Shown one piece after another: positions 54,438 to 64,000 of a stretch of 64,000 nucleotides of DNA; the first letter of the stretch is position 1; each line of letters opens with the position of its first letter. Source of the stretch: Pyrenopolyporus hunteri. Taxonomy: Eukaryota > Ascomycota > Sordariomycetes > Xylariales > Hypoxylaceae. The DNA is taken from NCBI GenBank assembly GCA_902806595.1, contig CADCXC010000010.1:620001-684000 (forward strand), written 5' to 3'. The notes beneath the pieces were generated by a model, which was not told the origin of the DNA, searched no databases, and saw only the letters and a list, made by a program, of their open reading frames with translations. The position numbers and the translations under genes were made by a program.

Positions 54438-56834
54438 TCACTTCGGCGTATACTTCTCGTGCCCGTTACCCTCCCCAAGGTCAGCCGGAGGTTGCGGGAA
54501 TTCGATGAGAACTTTCGCTTCTCCAACCAACTCAAAACTAGCCGTGGCTTGCGTCGGAACGTCGAGTAGGAAGTTATACGTTCCTGGGTACAATACTGTA
54601 TTACCGTGTTCATCCACGCGTGCCAGATCCCCTAAGGTCAACCCTAATTTAGCATCTACCGCCTCTCCCGGCTTTACTGCCTTGACGCGGGTGTATGCGG
54701 CAAGCTCCTTGATGGGGTAGGGAGCAGGGCCGTACTCTCCCGATAAGAAACCTAGGGCGACGAAATCGGAGGTCACATTTCCTTGATTCTTAACGGAAAT
54801 GCCAATAATTTCGAATGGACAGAGATCTAAGAATTTCGCGTTGCACGCGTCGAGCAGTTTGCTGATGTCGTATGTTTTCTCCGCGAATACATCGGGTCCG
54901 AATGAAGGCTCGAAAGTAGTATAGTGTAGCCCAAAGCCGAAGGGCAACACGGCCTTGTCGTACCATTTATATGTCCTGCCGGGGTTGACATCGCTCGGTC
55001 GAAGACTCATGTCGGTCATCGGTACTTGATCTACATAATCGGCCGGATATAGGGTTGTGGGTAAACGCCCGGCCGGCGCAGTCTTACCGGTCAATACGTC
55101 GAAAACGGCTGTGCCTCCATCCTGGCCGGGGAATCCAGCCCATAGAATAGCAGAGACATGGTCGTCGCTGAGAAGCAGCGAGTCGTCATTCTGGTCTCCT
55201 AGCTCGACTACTACGAACGGCTTCCCTAGCGCACTGAGTTTCTGGATTAGGGCGAATTGAGCGCTTGGCCAGGCGATAGAAATCCTATCGAGCTCCTCTG
55301 ATTCTACAGTCATGTCGTTCCCACCAAAGTATATAACGATATCCGATTTATTGGCAGCCTCCAGCGCCGCTTCTGTCCAGGTATCCGGATCTGAAGTATT
55401 CTGTTTGATGGGTCCGGTGGCATTTGTGGTCTGGAATCCAAGGTTCTGAGCTGCTTGCAGCGGCGTCCGAATATAGGGAGGCATTCCGGCGTACCCGCCT
55501 AGCATGGCGAAATTCAAGGCGTTTGCCCAGAAACCGACGAGAGCGATTGAAGTCGTATTATCTACTTTCAGGGGCAGAAGACCGTCGTTCTTCTTAAGTA
55601 CAATTCCTTCCGCGGCTGATCGAAGGGCAAGGGCCTGTGCCTCAGGGGTATTCACATCCTTCCATGATAAAGAGCGGTACGGAGTCGCATCTGCGGGATC
55701 GAAGAGTCCTGCGCGGATGAGCCCTTCGTACATGCGCCGAAGCGCTTGGTCGATAACTGGTTCCGGTAGCAGGGTCTGGTTCCATGCCCCAGCGATATCT
55801 GTGTTGCTGCCCACTTCGCATATGGTATCCGTTCCAGAGATCAAGGATATCGCAGCCGATTGTGCCGCGGTAGTCGTGTAGTTGTGATCTTCGTGGAAGT
55901 TGAGGATTGCGTTGCAATCGCTGGTGATATACTGGTTCTCGTCCTCCCATCCCCAAAAGTCGCGAAGGATAGTCCCCATTAAATACGTTGAGGCGCACGC
56001 GGGCGTCCCGTTGACGGAGTTATAGGAACACATGATCGACTTAACCTTAGAGTCCCGCGCACACTGCTGGAAGGGCGGGAGATAATACTCTACCAGGTCC
56101 TGCATTCCGACGATGGCATCAAATTCGTATCTCTTCACACCTCCCCAGTTTTCCATATCGTAAGCTGCATAGTGCTTACATGTCGAGATGACTTTCGTAA
56201 CGTTCTCCTTGCCCTGAAGGCCATCTATCAGGGCCTTTATAAACCCCTTAATGCGGGTGGGGTCTTCGCCCGGCGTCTCCGACCCTCGTCCCCACCTCGG
56301 GTCTTTATAGGGGTTGATATTCGGCGTCCAATAGTCTAGACCTGCGTGTCCCGCATTGCTATACGCTCTGGCTTCAGTGCTGATGGTTTCGGCTACGGCA
56401 TGAACCAAATCGTCGTCGAAGGCTGCCGAGAGTAAGATCGGACTGGCAAAAGAGGTAGCGTGAGAAAACTCGCCCGAAGGCGCGAAGGCTACTCCAGGAG
56501 AGAATCCTACGCCGTGGAGTGCTTCGTTCCACCAGTCGTAGGCTCCCAATCCCAGCCGTGGCGCCCCCAGACTCTTACTAGTTTTTAATTAGTTCCAGAT
56601 GGAGACATGTGTAGTCTTAATCTTAACTGACTCTACGAGGTTGACCAGCTTCTCTGTGATATTCCAGGCGCTGATGAACGCTGCGGCTCTTTCGGCGGGA
56701 CTGGCGCTTGTGTTGCAGACAAGATTGGTCGTCAAGACTTCGGGGCCGCCAATGCAATCTGGAAACGTCATCCTCCCCAGCGCCTGAGCGCTCAGGAGCG
56801 TCAGATATACTAATGGCTTTGCTAGTTGTTTCAT
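54438..56834 (-). CDS. GH3 family beta-xylosidase, secreted
   Basis: Two exons, 56834-56632 and 56577-54438 (54-bp intron with GTCAGT donor), 780 residues, the usual length of fungal GH3 xylosidases. It releases xylose from xylo-oligosaccharides. A signal peptide (MKQLAKPLVYLTLLSAQALG) is used if translation starts at 56834; an ATG at 56876 would place polar residues before it and is less likely. Seen: PRLGLGAYDWWNEALHGVG, GLDYWTPNINPYKDPRWGRG, TCKHYAAYD, the nucleophile D288 in YITSDCNAI, MCSYNSVNG, then the C-terminal (alpha/beta)6 sandwich with LVGFWANAL and VVVELGDQNDDSLL, and a fibronectin-III-like end (GISVKNQGNVTSDFVAL). The layout of the SDC motif and WWNEALHG points to xylosidase rather than glucosidase. 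Divergent promoter contains a GGCTAAA site (see findings). Confidence 0.93.
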
Positions 56835-57969
56835 GATGCCAAGATTCTGGAGTATAAGCTGCTTAAATGGTTGCAAAGCATGCTAGGCGACACAGGTTCT
56901 TAAACACAATATTTTCACGCAAAAGTCGTTCGCTAGGCACGTCCTGAGGCTATACGGGATCCAAGTAGCTAAGCATCCGTTCGGCATATAGCCTACCGGC
57001 TGAGCTGCACTCAACTCTTGGTCCTGAGCCCCGTAGATCGGGTACCTGACCTAATCACAGATCCGACCACCCCTCATGCTATGGTCGTTGGAGTAAGTAC
57101 CGCGCGTCGTCCGTACTAGACCCTATGATCGACATCGAGAACATCTTGACTTCAAGTTGGAGAATTCGTCCCATAGGAATCGCCGGCATCCAGGGCTCAA
57201 TGCTACCACCTCCTCCATGCTCCGCGCAAGATGATCCCGGCTATTTAGCCGACTGGCATATTACATACCGTAGAGTACTAGCTTACATCTACAGCCGCGA
57301 GAAGTTCCTAGGAATCAACTAGGAGGCAAAGAAAGGGTGGTGAGTCCCGAATGTACATCGTTGAGGACGTTACCACGCTTCCTGCTCCTGTTATTATTGT
57401 CACGGAAGCTCTATACGCGTCATTGTCTAGTAGCCTAGAGTTTATTACCAAGGGTTTGGTGCAGTTGGATTGGATAACGGTATATCATTGTGTTTAACTT
57501 CAAATTAGTGGGCATAGTGGGATATGATGATACCTGCTTCTACACGCTTCTACACTGACCTCACGTTTCTCGTTTACTAAGGACATAGACTGAGAATCGG
57601 GTTGATTTTTACTGCCGCAGGAGACCAATCAGCGTTACGAGCGCGCCAATTTGGGCGTATAATATTTCCTAATCCAGGTAGCTGTTCGAGGTCTGTCCTC
57701 GACGTTGCATTGCTCTATATTCTACGCGGGGACAGCTAATATAGCAAAAACCCGTCTCCTCATCGAGGACGGCATATTCTTCGTTTGCTTCTCCAAAAAT
57801 TTCCATTGAGAATGGTTGTATTGTTATTTATATATCGTCAGCTCGCTTCGCCCCTATTGCATTTGCCAAGTATGATGCTTAAGCGACGTATTAGAAAACA
57901 TAAACTGAACCTGAATATACCTAGACTATTACGGATAAGTTTTCGGCGATAGAACGAAGACTCTTTATC
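56835..57969. promoter_or_regulatory. Divergent promoter region of xylosidase and secreted-protein genes
   Basis: 1.1 kb between divergent starts, no gene supported (a 65-codon frame at 57125-57322 has no features). On the minus strand GGCTAAA, the strict XlnR/XYR1-type site, lies at 57244-57250, about 410 bp before the xylosidase start; GGCTGAG lies at 56998-57004 on the plus strand. Confidence 0.4.
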
Positions 57970-58770
57970 ATGCTTGGACTGAGTGCTAGATTGGCCACTA
58001 TGGCCGTTGCGGTCCTGACAACTAGCCTGGCCCAAGTTGCAGCGGAATGCACCCGCGAAGGGTTGCTGGTGGCAGCGGAAAGTTACATCGCGGCACAGAC
58101 CAGCGGGAGCATCGACGGCCTTAAGCTATCCGCCACCAACTTCACCTACCAGCAGAACAACAAGGTTTCAGACATCAAGACCGGCGTGCTTAGCCAGCCG
58201 CTAAAGATAGACCTGAACCGATCGACGGCCGATACGGTGGCGTGCGCGAGCTACACGATGCTGATCTCGGCGAGCGGGTCCAAGCCCTACGTAATCTCGA
58301 CGCAGATCCGGCACGAGGGCAACGACACCAGCTCGATCGCTCTGATCGACACGATCGCGGCGACAACCGGCGCACTCTTCTTCAACGCCCAGAAGACGCT
58401 GGGGTACATCCAGAAGGAGAACTGGGGCACGCTAGACGAGGGGCAGAGAGCCAGCCGTGAGGAGCTCAAGCGCGTGGGCGACGCGTACCTCGACATGTGG
58501 ACGGATGCTAAGGCGGCCGACTCGATCCCGTGGGGGACCGACTGCGAGCGCGTCGAAGGGTCCCAGCTCACGCGGCCGTGCGGAGCGACGCTTCCCCATG
58601 GCGGCAGCCAGAAACCCAATGGAAACCGGCGGTACGTCATCGATGAGACGGTGGGATCGGTGGATGTGCTCTGCTCCTTCGACTCGCTCGGGAACATGCC
58701 GGACTCTCACGAGGTGAGGCTCGAAGGGGGGAAGGTGAAGTATGTGCACACAGTCACTGTCTTAGGATAG
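57970..58770 (+). CDS. Secreted protein, DUF8021-like
   Basis: Single exon, 266 residues. N-terminal signal peptide (LSARLATMAVAVLTTSLAQV, probable cleavage after AA at about residue 26), mature start ECTREGLL. The mature part has VAAESYIAAQTSGSIDGL, DTIAATTGALFFNAQKTLGY, NWGTLDEGQRASREEL and, near the end, the Cys-containing WGTDCERVEGS and LTRPCGATLPHG. This matches my memory of the fungal secreted DUF8021 group, for which I know no function; the fold may be NTF2-like. Several N-glycosylation sequons (NFT, NRS, NDT). Codon use is strongly GC-biased relative to its flanks, as in an expressed gene. Next to the CAZyme pair, so a role outside the cell is plausible. Confidence 0.8.
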   Translation: MLGLSARLATMAVAVLTTSLAQVAAECTREGLLVAAESYIAAQTSGSIDGLKLSATNFTYQQNNKVSDIKTGVLSQPLKIDLNRSTADTVACASYTMLISASGSKPYVISTQIRHEGNDTSSIALIDTIAATTGALFFNAQKTLGYIQKENWGTLDEGQRASREELKRVGDAYLDMWTDAKAADSIPWGTDCERVEGSQLTRPCGATLPHGGSQKPNGNRRYVIDETVGSVDVLCSFDSLGNMPDSHEVRLEGGKVKYVHTVTVLG

Positions 58771-60431
58771 ATATAAATAAGCATGGTTATATCTGGGAAA
58801 GCTTCCATTTAATGTGCATCTATGTCTAAGGATTCGTAGCTTTTTCGAGCCATCCAAAGCTATATCGAGTGAATAGAGCGTTATGTATGACCCTATTCAT
58901 TGCGTAGCTAGGCGTATTGTTGCCGTTATCCATGTTTTATCCTAAAAAGCCCCGGCGGCGATTATCTTGGGCTGCCACCAGGGCCGTAGTTCCTACTGAA
59001 TGTATGTCCACCGGACTCTGGTTCATCAACTTCACGCTGATAAATTTTAAGGTAAAGGGTTGTTGAAAGATGTTGCAGGGGACGAAATACAATCGACCAA
59101 TTGTCTCTAACACCTAGACGATTCACGAAGTCAAACGCGCAATGTCGATCGTAGAAACCGGGCGCGATCAACATCGTAGAGAACGGCATGCTAACATCGA
59201 AGATACTCAATAGGTAATAGGCACATCCTCCCCACGACTAGTCTTTCTCTTTGATGCCCACGACATCTTCTTAGCTATATTGGCCTTCTCAGGACTAGTT
59301 CCAAGAAGGAACGGGGTCCCGATGTAGTAACTGGGAATTTGGTAAGTATGCGTCGTGCTAAGAGCTGGTGGGTAACAAAAGGAGAATACTCGCGTATCTA
59401 TCCAAGTCCAGCGGAACCCGCCCTTTCTAGCTTTCTTACAGCGAGATTCTATCTTGCGGTGGCCATTTCGGCCACGAAGGCCGCGGCGCGACGCTCTCGC
59501 AGACTAATCTCGGAATGAGACCTCGTCGTCGCTCCATCGATAGGATAGGACGGCGTATAGGGAGGGTATAGCATCACCGGAGAATTCCGATATATCTCAT
59601 GTTTCCGTATTTATGAGCCTTATAGCGAAATAAATACGGGTAACGTCTGTGAGTCCACGGAAATACCCCGACTATCGTTACCCATGCGAGTTGGCACCCT
59701 TCAGCTCACATTTATGAAGGACATACCATCCCAACACCGCCTAGAGCCGACAATGTTGCGGCTATTGAAAGATAACTGTCAAATCCATTATGATTACAAG
59801 GCATTAAAATATTTTATTTTAACGGGTTGGTAAAAATTGGTATCTAGACCGTGGTACGATCAGATCCCGGTCGTTTGTATTGTATCGTGATATAAAGAAA
59901 AGCTCACCTAATAAAGAGCTTGGTACATTCCTAGGCCACCAATTCAACTTCCATGCGGGAGGTCGATTTGTAGTTGGCTTCTGATGTGGTTTCAGTATTT
60001 CACTTGTTATAACTTCCGGCGACCTAGGTAATACGAGGAAACTCGCACAACACAACCGACTGTTCGGGGGCTTTTATTGTAGGGGATTTTCTTTCCCTTA
60101 GATTGACAAATACCTAGACAGGTCCCATGTATAAAGATGGTAGAATGGCAGGAAAGACCCAGGGACTATAGATCTTTGCATTTAATGCCGGTGTAGAAGC
60201 CGCGGATCGGATCTCATTGGTTAGATACCGGGAGCTAGGCTCGGTAAAGAGTGGGGAATATTTATAATCGCGAAGGCGTCATCGTTCTCCGCTCGGGGAA
60301 GTCGCAGATACCTTTTAACGACAACATATGTACGCCGGTATTTCGAGGTTGGAAAGCTAATAAATCTGCGGCCTATCACCTGAGTTTTGTTTGCTGTAAA
60401 TATCGCCATATCCAAAACTGCTAGCTTCACC
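58771..60431. other. Intergenic region containing a HET pseudogene
   Basis: 1.66 kb between two plus-strand genes. The only recognisable content is the broken HET gene at about 58960-59600 on the minus strand. The part 59620-60430 has no supported coding frame and includes the promoter of the dehydrogenase gene. Confidence 0.5.
58960..59600 (-). pseudogene. Decayed HET-domain (heterokaryon incompatibility) gene
   Basis: Read on the minus strand this shows HET-domain landmarks in the right order. ATG at 59600 (MRYI), then after a frame change FSGDAIPSLYAVLSYRW with DDEVSF (59587-59507), an in-frame stop TAG at 59506-59504, then in the same frame HRKIESRCKKARKGGFRWTW (HET core before WIDT) and IAKKMSWASKRKTSRGED. 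A frameshift near 59225 moves to AYYLLSIFDVSMP. A second frameshift near 59185 is needed to read LYDVDRARFLR, equivalent to the usual LYGEG-x-RAF-x-R. The middle of the domain (CCIDK through the W-T-x-Q-E-L-I-A-P region) is missing. HET proteins trigger cell death when unlike strains fuse. It is clearly non-functional. Confidence 0.8.
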
Positions 60432-61558
60432 ATGGCCCCACTGAAGATTGCCGTGTTGGATGACTATCAGAGATTGTCCGAAACCCCTTTTGAGGAGTTG
60501 AGGTCCTCCGGCCACGAAGTCACGGTTTTCACCGACACACTGCTTCCGTATAACCACCCCAACACGCCACAGGATGCCAAGGATGCCTTGGCCAAGCGCC
60601 TTGAGCCGTTCGACATCATCTGTAAGTTTCGTCGAAGGGAGCTACATTCCAGGGCAATCTGACAGACCCAGCTTCGATGAGAGAGCGGACGCCGTTCCCG
60701 GCGGAACTGGTCAACCGGCTCCCAAATCTAAAGCTCCTTCTTACGACTGGGCCTAGGAATGCATCTATCGACGTGAAGGCGTGTCTAGCGCGCGGCGTAC
60801 CTGTTGCCGGCACTACGGGGCAGTACAGGAGCCCTGACAGCACTACGCAACACTGCGTTGCTCTGATACTTGCCCTTGCGAGGAATATTCCACAGGACGA
60901 CGCTATCATGAAAGCAGGGGGTTGGCAGACGACTTTTGCGACGGAGTTGGCGGGGAGAGTATTCGGAACGATAGGACTCGGTAGGCTGGGGGTATCTGTC
61001 TCAAGAATTATGCATCTAGCGTTTGGGATGAAGGTTGTGGCTTGGAGTACAAACTTGACCCAGGAAGCCGCCGACGAGAAAGCTAAGGCAGCCGGCCTAC
61101 CTGTTGAAGACGAGAATGGAGTTAAGACATTCAAGGTGGTAAGCAAGGATGAGCTATTCTCCTCTGCGGACGTGGCCAGCGTACAGCTTGTGCTCTCGGA
61201 TAGATCAAGGGGTTTGATAAAAGCGGGGGACTTGAAGAAGATGAAGAAGTCAGCGTTTTTCGTAAATACCTCGCGAGGACCAATCGTGGTAGAGGATGAC
61301 CTGCTTGAGGTGGCGGAGAAGGGACTGATACGTGGTATAGGGTTGGATGTATATGAAATAGAGCCTCTACCCACGGATAGCAGGTGGAGGACTACTAAAT
61401 GGGGAGAAGAAGGGAGAAGTCGGGTAGTGCTGTCACCGCACATGGGCTACGTCGAGGAGGGCATTGTTACGCAATGGTACCAGCAGCAAGTCGACAACAT
61501 ACTACGATGGCAAAAGGGGGAGGAAATGCTCACTGTTTTCAGCGATAACGGGTACTGA
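60432..61558 (+). CDS. D-isomer-specific 2-hydroxyacid dehydrogenase
   Basis: Two exons, 60432-60621 and 60672-61558 (50-bp intron), 358 residues. NAD(P)-dependent oxidoreductase of the D-2-hydroxyacid family (formate, glycerate, phosphoglycerate dehydrogenase fold). The substrate-binding half starts MAPLKIAVLDDYQ. The Rossmann motif is GTIGLGRLG. The catalytic set is the Arg in VNTSRGPIV, the Glu in YEIEPLP and the His in LSPHMGY. Length is normal. The substrate cannot be told from sequence. The start gives a normal N-terminal beta strand; 15 further in-frame residues from 60387 are possible but not needed. Cytosolic by lack of a targeting signal. Neighbours do not suggest a pathway. Confidence 0.92.
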
Positions 61559-62085
61559 CCTGACCGCTGACTCAACACTTTTGTAACCCAGGCCACCAAA
61601 AGGTACAATGCTTAGGGTAGGTAGAAGAAGCTGGACTTTTTCGTGATTGCTTTAACTGGACCCTGATCGTAGCGCTAGCAACCTGAATGGACGATGTCTT
61701 TATTGCTGGGCAATTGTAGCAGTTGATTTAGGCAGGTACATACTACGTGCTCCTGTATCTTAGTAAGTTCTAACGCTCGCCGATTTCAGACGCACCCAGA
61801 CTACGTCTAACTCGTCGTTTTTCTCCAACCTCAACTGCAAATCGGCGACTTTCTCTCTTCAACCCACAGTCTTTCGCCTTGCACATATCGTCAAGTTATT
61901 TTCATACATTGGCTTTGCCGACGTGCCACTCCGTCAACAGTGAACCCCTCCGAGTTCACGACTCTCCAAAGGCATCGCCGATATTCCCACCCAAGTCGTC
62001 GACCCGACTCATCTCGATCTCGTCCCACCGAGTACCTCTCTTTAGGAGAATTCTTCATCTCTGCCGAGTGAACTTCCTGAAGACG
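61559..62085. promoter_or_regulatory. Intergenic region, promoter of the dsRBD-like gene
   Basis: 527 bp without supported coding frame; the C/T-rich part from about 61800 looks like the leader of the next gene. Confidence 0.4.
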
Positions 62086-63604
62086 ATGGAAGCACCCGGA
62101 ATTTCTGCCCCTCACCAAGGGGATTCTGACATAGGTGAGATCAATCTCCCTCAAATTTGCAAACCTTTTCACTTCTTTCCCCATCCTCCCCCCATCCTCT
62201 TCCTCTTCCTTCTCCCCATCCCTCCCGCCTAATCTGGCATTTGGTAGGTACCTTGGGTTTATGGTTTCCCCATCGTAATTATACGACTAATGATTGCCCC
62301 CCTCCCTCTCCCCACCACCAACCCATCATCTTAATCTCTTTCGAGTTTCACTGACTCTTTCTACAGAAGATTATTCTTCTGAAGTCAGCTTCTCCGACTT
62401 CCCTCTATTACTGCGGGATTTCGACACCGTTCTCGCACGTCGTGCAGCTGCCCAAGCCGAAGCTGATCTCTTGTCCGACCCCGAGACTTCTAGCGATCTC
62501 CCCGAGACTTTCAGCGACCGCTCCGAAGTTGAATCTGACGATTACGGAATTACGTCCGGTAAGCAAGTTCATCCTTCCAAGGCACTCATTCCGTAGGTTA
62601 AAATTCCCTCTAATGTACGCGCGAGCAGACGACGACAGCGACATGGACCAGTCAACCCCCCCAGCTGCCCAGCAGCCAGATGCCGGCGCCGTAATCCTCG
62701 GCCGCGACCGACGCGTCCAGGTGCGCAGCAACGTACCTAACGCGACTCCCTTGGCACTCCTCGCCCATGAGTGCAACCAGCGTCGCTTCACTCCTAGATA
62801 CACTGAGTGGATGGTTAACAACGGCAAGTTCAAGTGCTCGGTGAACATCCAGGGGCAGACCTTTTGCCCGCCTCGCAGCTACAGGACTCGTGTGCAGGCC
62901 AAGGAGGCCGCCGCATTGCTGGCTCTTCCCGAGGTTCGCACCCTAGCTGTACGTATTCTGATTCCCTTCCCCTCCTTTCGGCTAGAAAGAAAGTCTCAGG
63001 GTTCATTTGAAGAAGTACTAACTAACTTGTTCTCAAGGTGAGACGTGGTCCTGCCGCATCTGCGTCCACCTCCGCAACTATGAGCGGCCAGGGAGAGCAT
63101 GGCACCGCGCTTGACGCGATTGACACCCTGCTAGCCCAGTTGGGATCTCAGCAGCATCCTGGCCCGCACCCCGCTCCTCGAGCGCCGGAGAATCCTCTTG
63201 GTGGCGCCGCCCGTCCTCAGGGTTTCCAGGGTAATCGCCGCGCCCGCACCGACCCGGCCGCCCAGCACCCTGGCTACGGCAACAACGGTCGCACCGGAGA
63301 GCAGCAGGCCCTCATCAACCGCATTCTGTCGCTGTACGGCAACGTGAACGGCCCCAGCCGACGAATCATGGAGGACTCTCTCGCGTCCCGAGCCTTCCTC
63401 GAGGGTATGGCCATGGGTGTCCGATTGTCTGAGCAGCCGCAGCGTCGCCCCGAGGTTGCTCGCAGCCTGGCTTCCCGCGTTTCCTTCGCACGCCAGCGCA
63501 CCGACCCTGGCAGCCGCCGATCTCGATCTCCCGCGCAGGCACCCAACGTTCGTCGCATCCGAGAGCGCTCTCCGCTTGCCCGCCGCGTGTCCCGAAACAT
63601 CTAA
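62086..63604 (+). CDS. dsRNA-binding-domain-like protein
   Basis: Four exons: 62086-62134, 62367-62558, 62629-62948 and 63038-63604; 375 residues, all phases agree. A dsRBD-like segment at about 118-180 (LALLAHECNQRRFTPRYTEW, then FKCSVNIQGQTF and RTRVQAKEAAALLAL) has the helix-strands-helix order of a double-stranded RNA-binding domain. The N-terminus is acidic and S-rich (TSSDLPETFSDRSEVESDD). The C-terminus is basic, R/P/Q-rich with SR-like pieces (GSRRSRSPAQ, RRIRERSPLARRVSR), like RNA-associated proteins. A helix LINRILSLYGNVNGPSRRIM sits within it. The family is not one I can name. The first coding exon (49 bp) is the least certain: its start ATG follows a long C/T-rich leader, and the first intron is 232 bp. 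Confidence 0.75.
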
Positions 63605-63931
63605 TCGGTTTCTTATGGGGGTCTAACTAGGCGACGATTCGGTTATGGATGCGCTTATGGATGGCGTTAGGCTGATTGCTTTTATGCGTGTATTATAGGC
63701 CCTGCGTTCCAAATTAGTCCGGTCTAGATTTCGGAAAACAAGACCATGGAAACATCGCGGACCTCGGTAGAAAAAATAAAAAAGGGAACATAGATTTCCG
63801 TTCTTCCCAAAAGGTGGCCGCGGATAGAGACGTATTTCTCGTCCTAATTCTTCAAGATATATAAATTACAGAAGGAGAAGATCCTCGTAGCCCTATAAGT
63901 TGAGCGGTCTGTAACGCTCGTTAAAGTATCA
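63605..63931. other. Convergent 3' regions at right edge
   Basis: 327 bp between the dsRBD-like gene and the edge dehydrogenase gene, which point towards each other. No coding frame supported. Confidence 0.45.
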
Positions 63932-64000
63932 TTAAATCTTGCTCGGCATCCTTAGGCCTCCATCTAACCTGATTACAGTGCCGTTTATCATAGGATTCTC
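63932..64000 (-). CDS. C-terminus of a short-chain dehydrogenase, HSD10-like (partial)
   Basis: On the minus strand the frame from the window edge to a TAA at 63934-63932 encodes 22 residues, ENPMINGTVIRLDGGLRMPS followed by KI. This is the conserved end of classical short-chain dehydrogenases, and the NP-x-x-NG-x-VIRLDG-x-x-RM pattern is that of type-2 3-hydroxyacyl-CoA dehydrogenases (HSD17B10-like, mitochondrial in animals). The rest of the gene lies outside the window to the right. The family call is firm for SDR, tentative for the subgroup. Confidence 0.7.
   Translation of the reverse strand, partial: ENPMINGTVIRLDGGLRMPSKI

Noticed and set aside
57125..57322. 65-codon plus-strand frame before the secreted-protein gene
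   Set aside because: No motif, no signal peptide, lies in the divergent promoter region.
59819..60055. 78-codon minus-strand frame upstream of the HET remnant
   Set aside because: I tried to read it as more of the HET gene, but it lies before the HET start and has no matching motif.

Overview
The window is nuclear DNA of a filamentous ascomycete (Pezizomycotina, most likely a sordariomycete; order not determinable by eye). Most genes have several short introns (mostly 44-160 bp) with GTAAGT-like donors, CTAAC/CTGAC branch sites and CAG/TAG acceptors. The proteins are typical of moulds: Zn2Cys6 regulator, PDR-type ABC transporter, DHA2 MFS transporter, AA9 lytic polysaccharide monooxygenase, GH3 xylosidase, HET-domain remnant. 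I resolved 18 complete protein genes, two partial genes at the edges and one pseudogene. I saw no tRNA, rRNA, CRISPR array or intact transposon.

Layout. 0-3.7 kb: gene-poor, with a possible C-terminal scrap at the left edge. 3.7-7.1 kb (-): Msb1/Mug8-domain morphogenesis protein. 7.1-11 kb: gene-poor. 11.0-18.7 kb: housekeeping block with uracil-DNA glycosylase (-), the Mtm1/SLC25A39-type mitochondrial carrier (-), an FBXO9/Pof7-type F-box protein (+) and an unrecognised coiled-coil protein with a coding minisatellite (-). 20.1-28.8 kb: divergent pair of a 12-exon Zn2Cys6 regulator (-) and an 11-exon PDR ABC transporter (+). 31.5-43.6 kb: unrecognised 661-aa protein (+), FAR-17a/AIG1-like membrane protein (+), GUP1 O-acyltransferase (-), F-box-like protein (+) and a bacterial-type iron-sulfur L-serine dehydratase with mitochondrial leader (+). 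44.5-52 kb: small membrane protein (+), DHA2 MFS transporter (-), a repeat-rich AT-rich stretch, and two unrecognised genes (-) that look like distant paralogues. 53-61.6 kb: secreted/degradative block with AA9 LPMO (+) tail-to-tail with GH3 beta-xylosidase (-), a secreted DUF8021-like protein (+), a broken HET gene (-) and a D-2-hydroxyacid dehydrogenase (+). 62.1-63.6 kb: dsRNA-binding-like protein (+). Right edge: C-terminus of a short-chain dehydrogenase (-).

How genes may work together (inference). The regulator and ABC transporter share one 673-bp promoter and could be a local efflux-control pair. The LPMO and xylosidase would act together on plant cell wall. No biosynthetic cluster with a backbone enzyme is present. 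The most striking observations are a 4-nt microexon that splits the codon of the copper-site tyrosine in the LPMO, the decayed HET gene, the paralogous pair of unknown family, and the two long insertions in the serine dehydratase. All exon boundaries were deduced by eye from frame, splice consensus and family conservation, not from transcripts.
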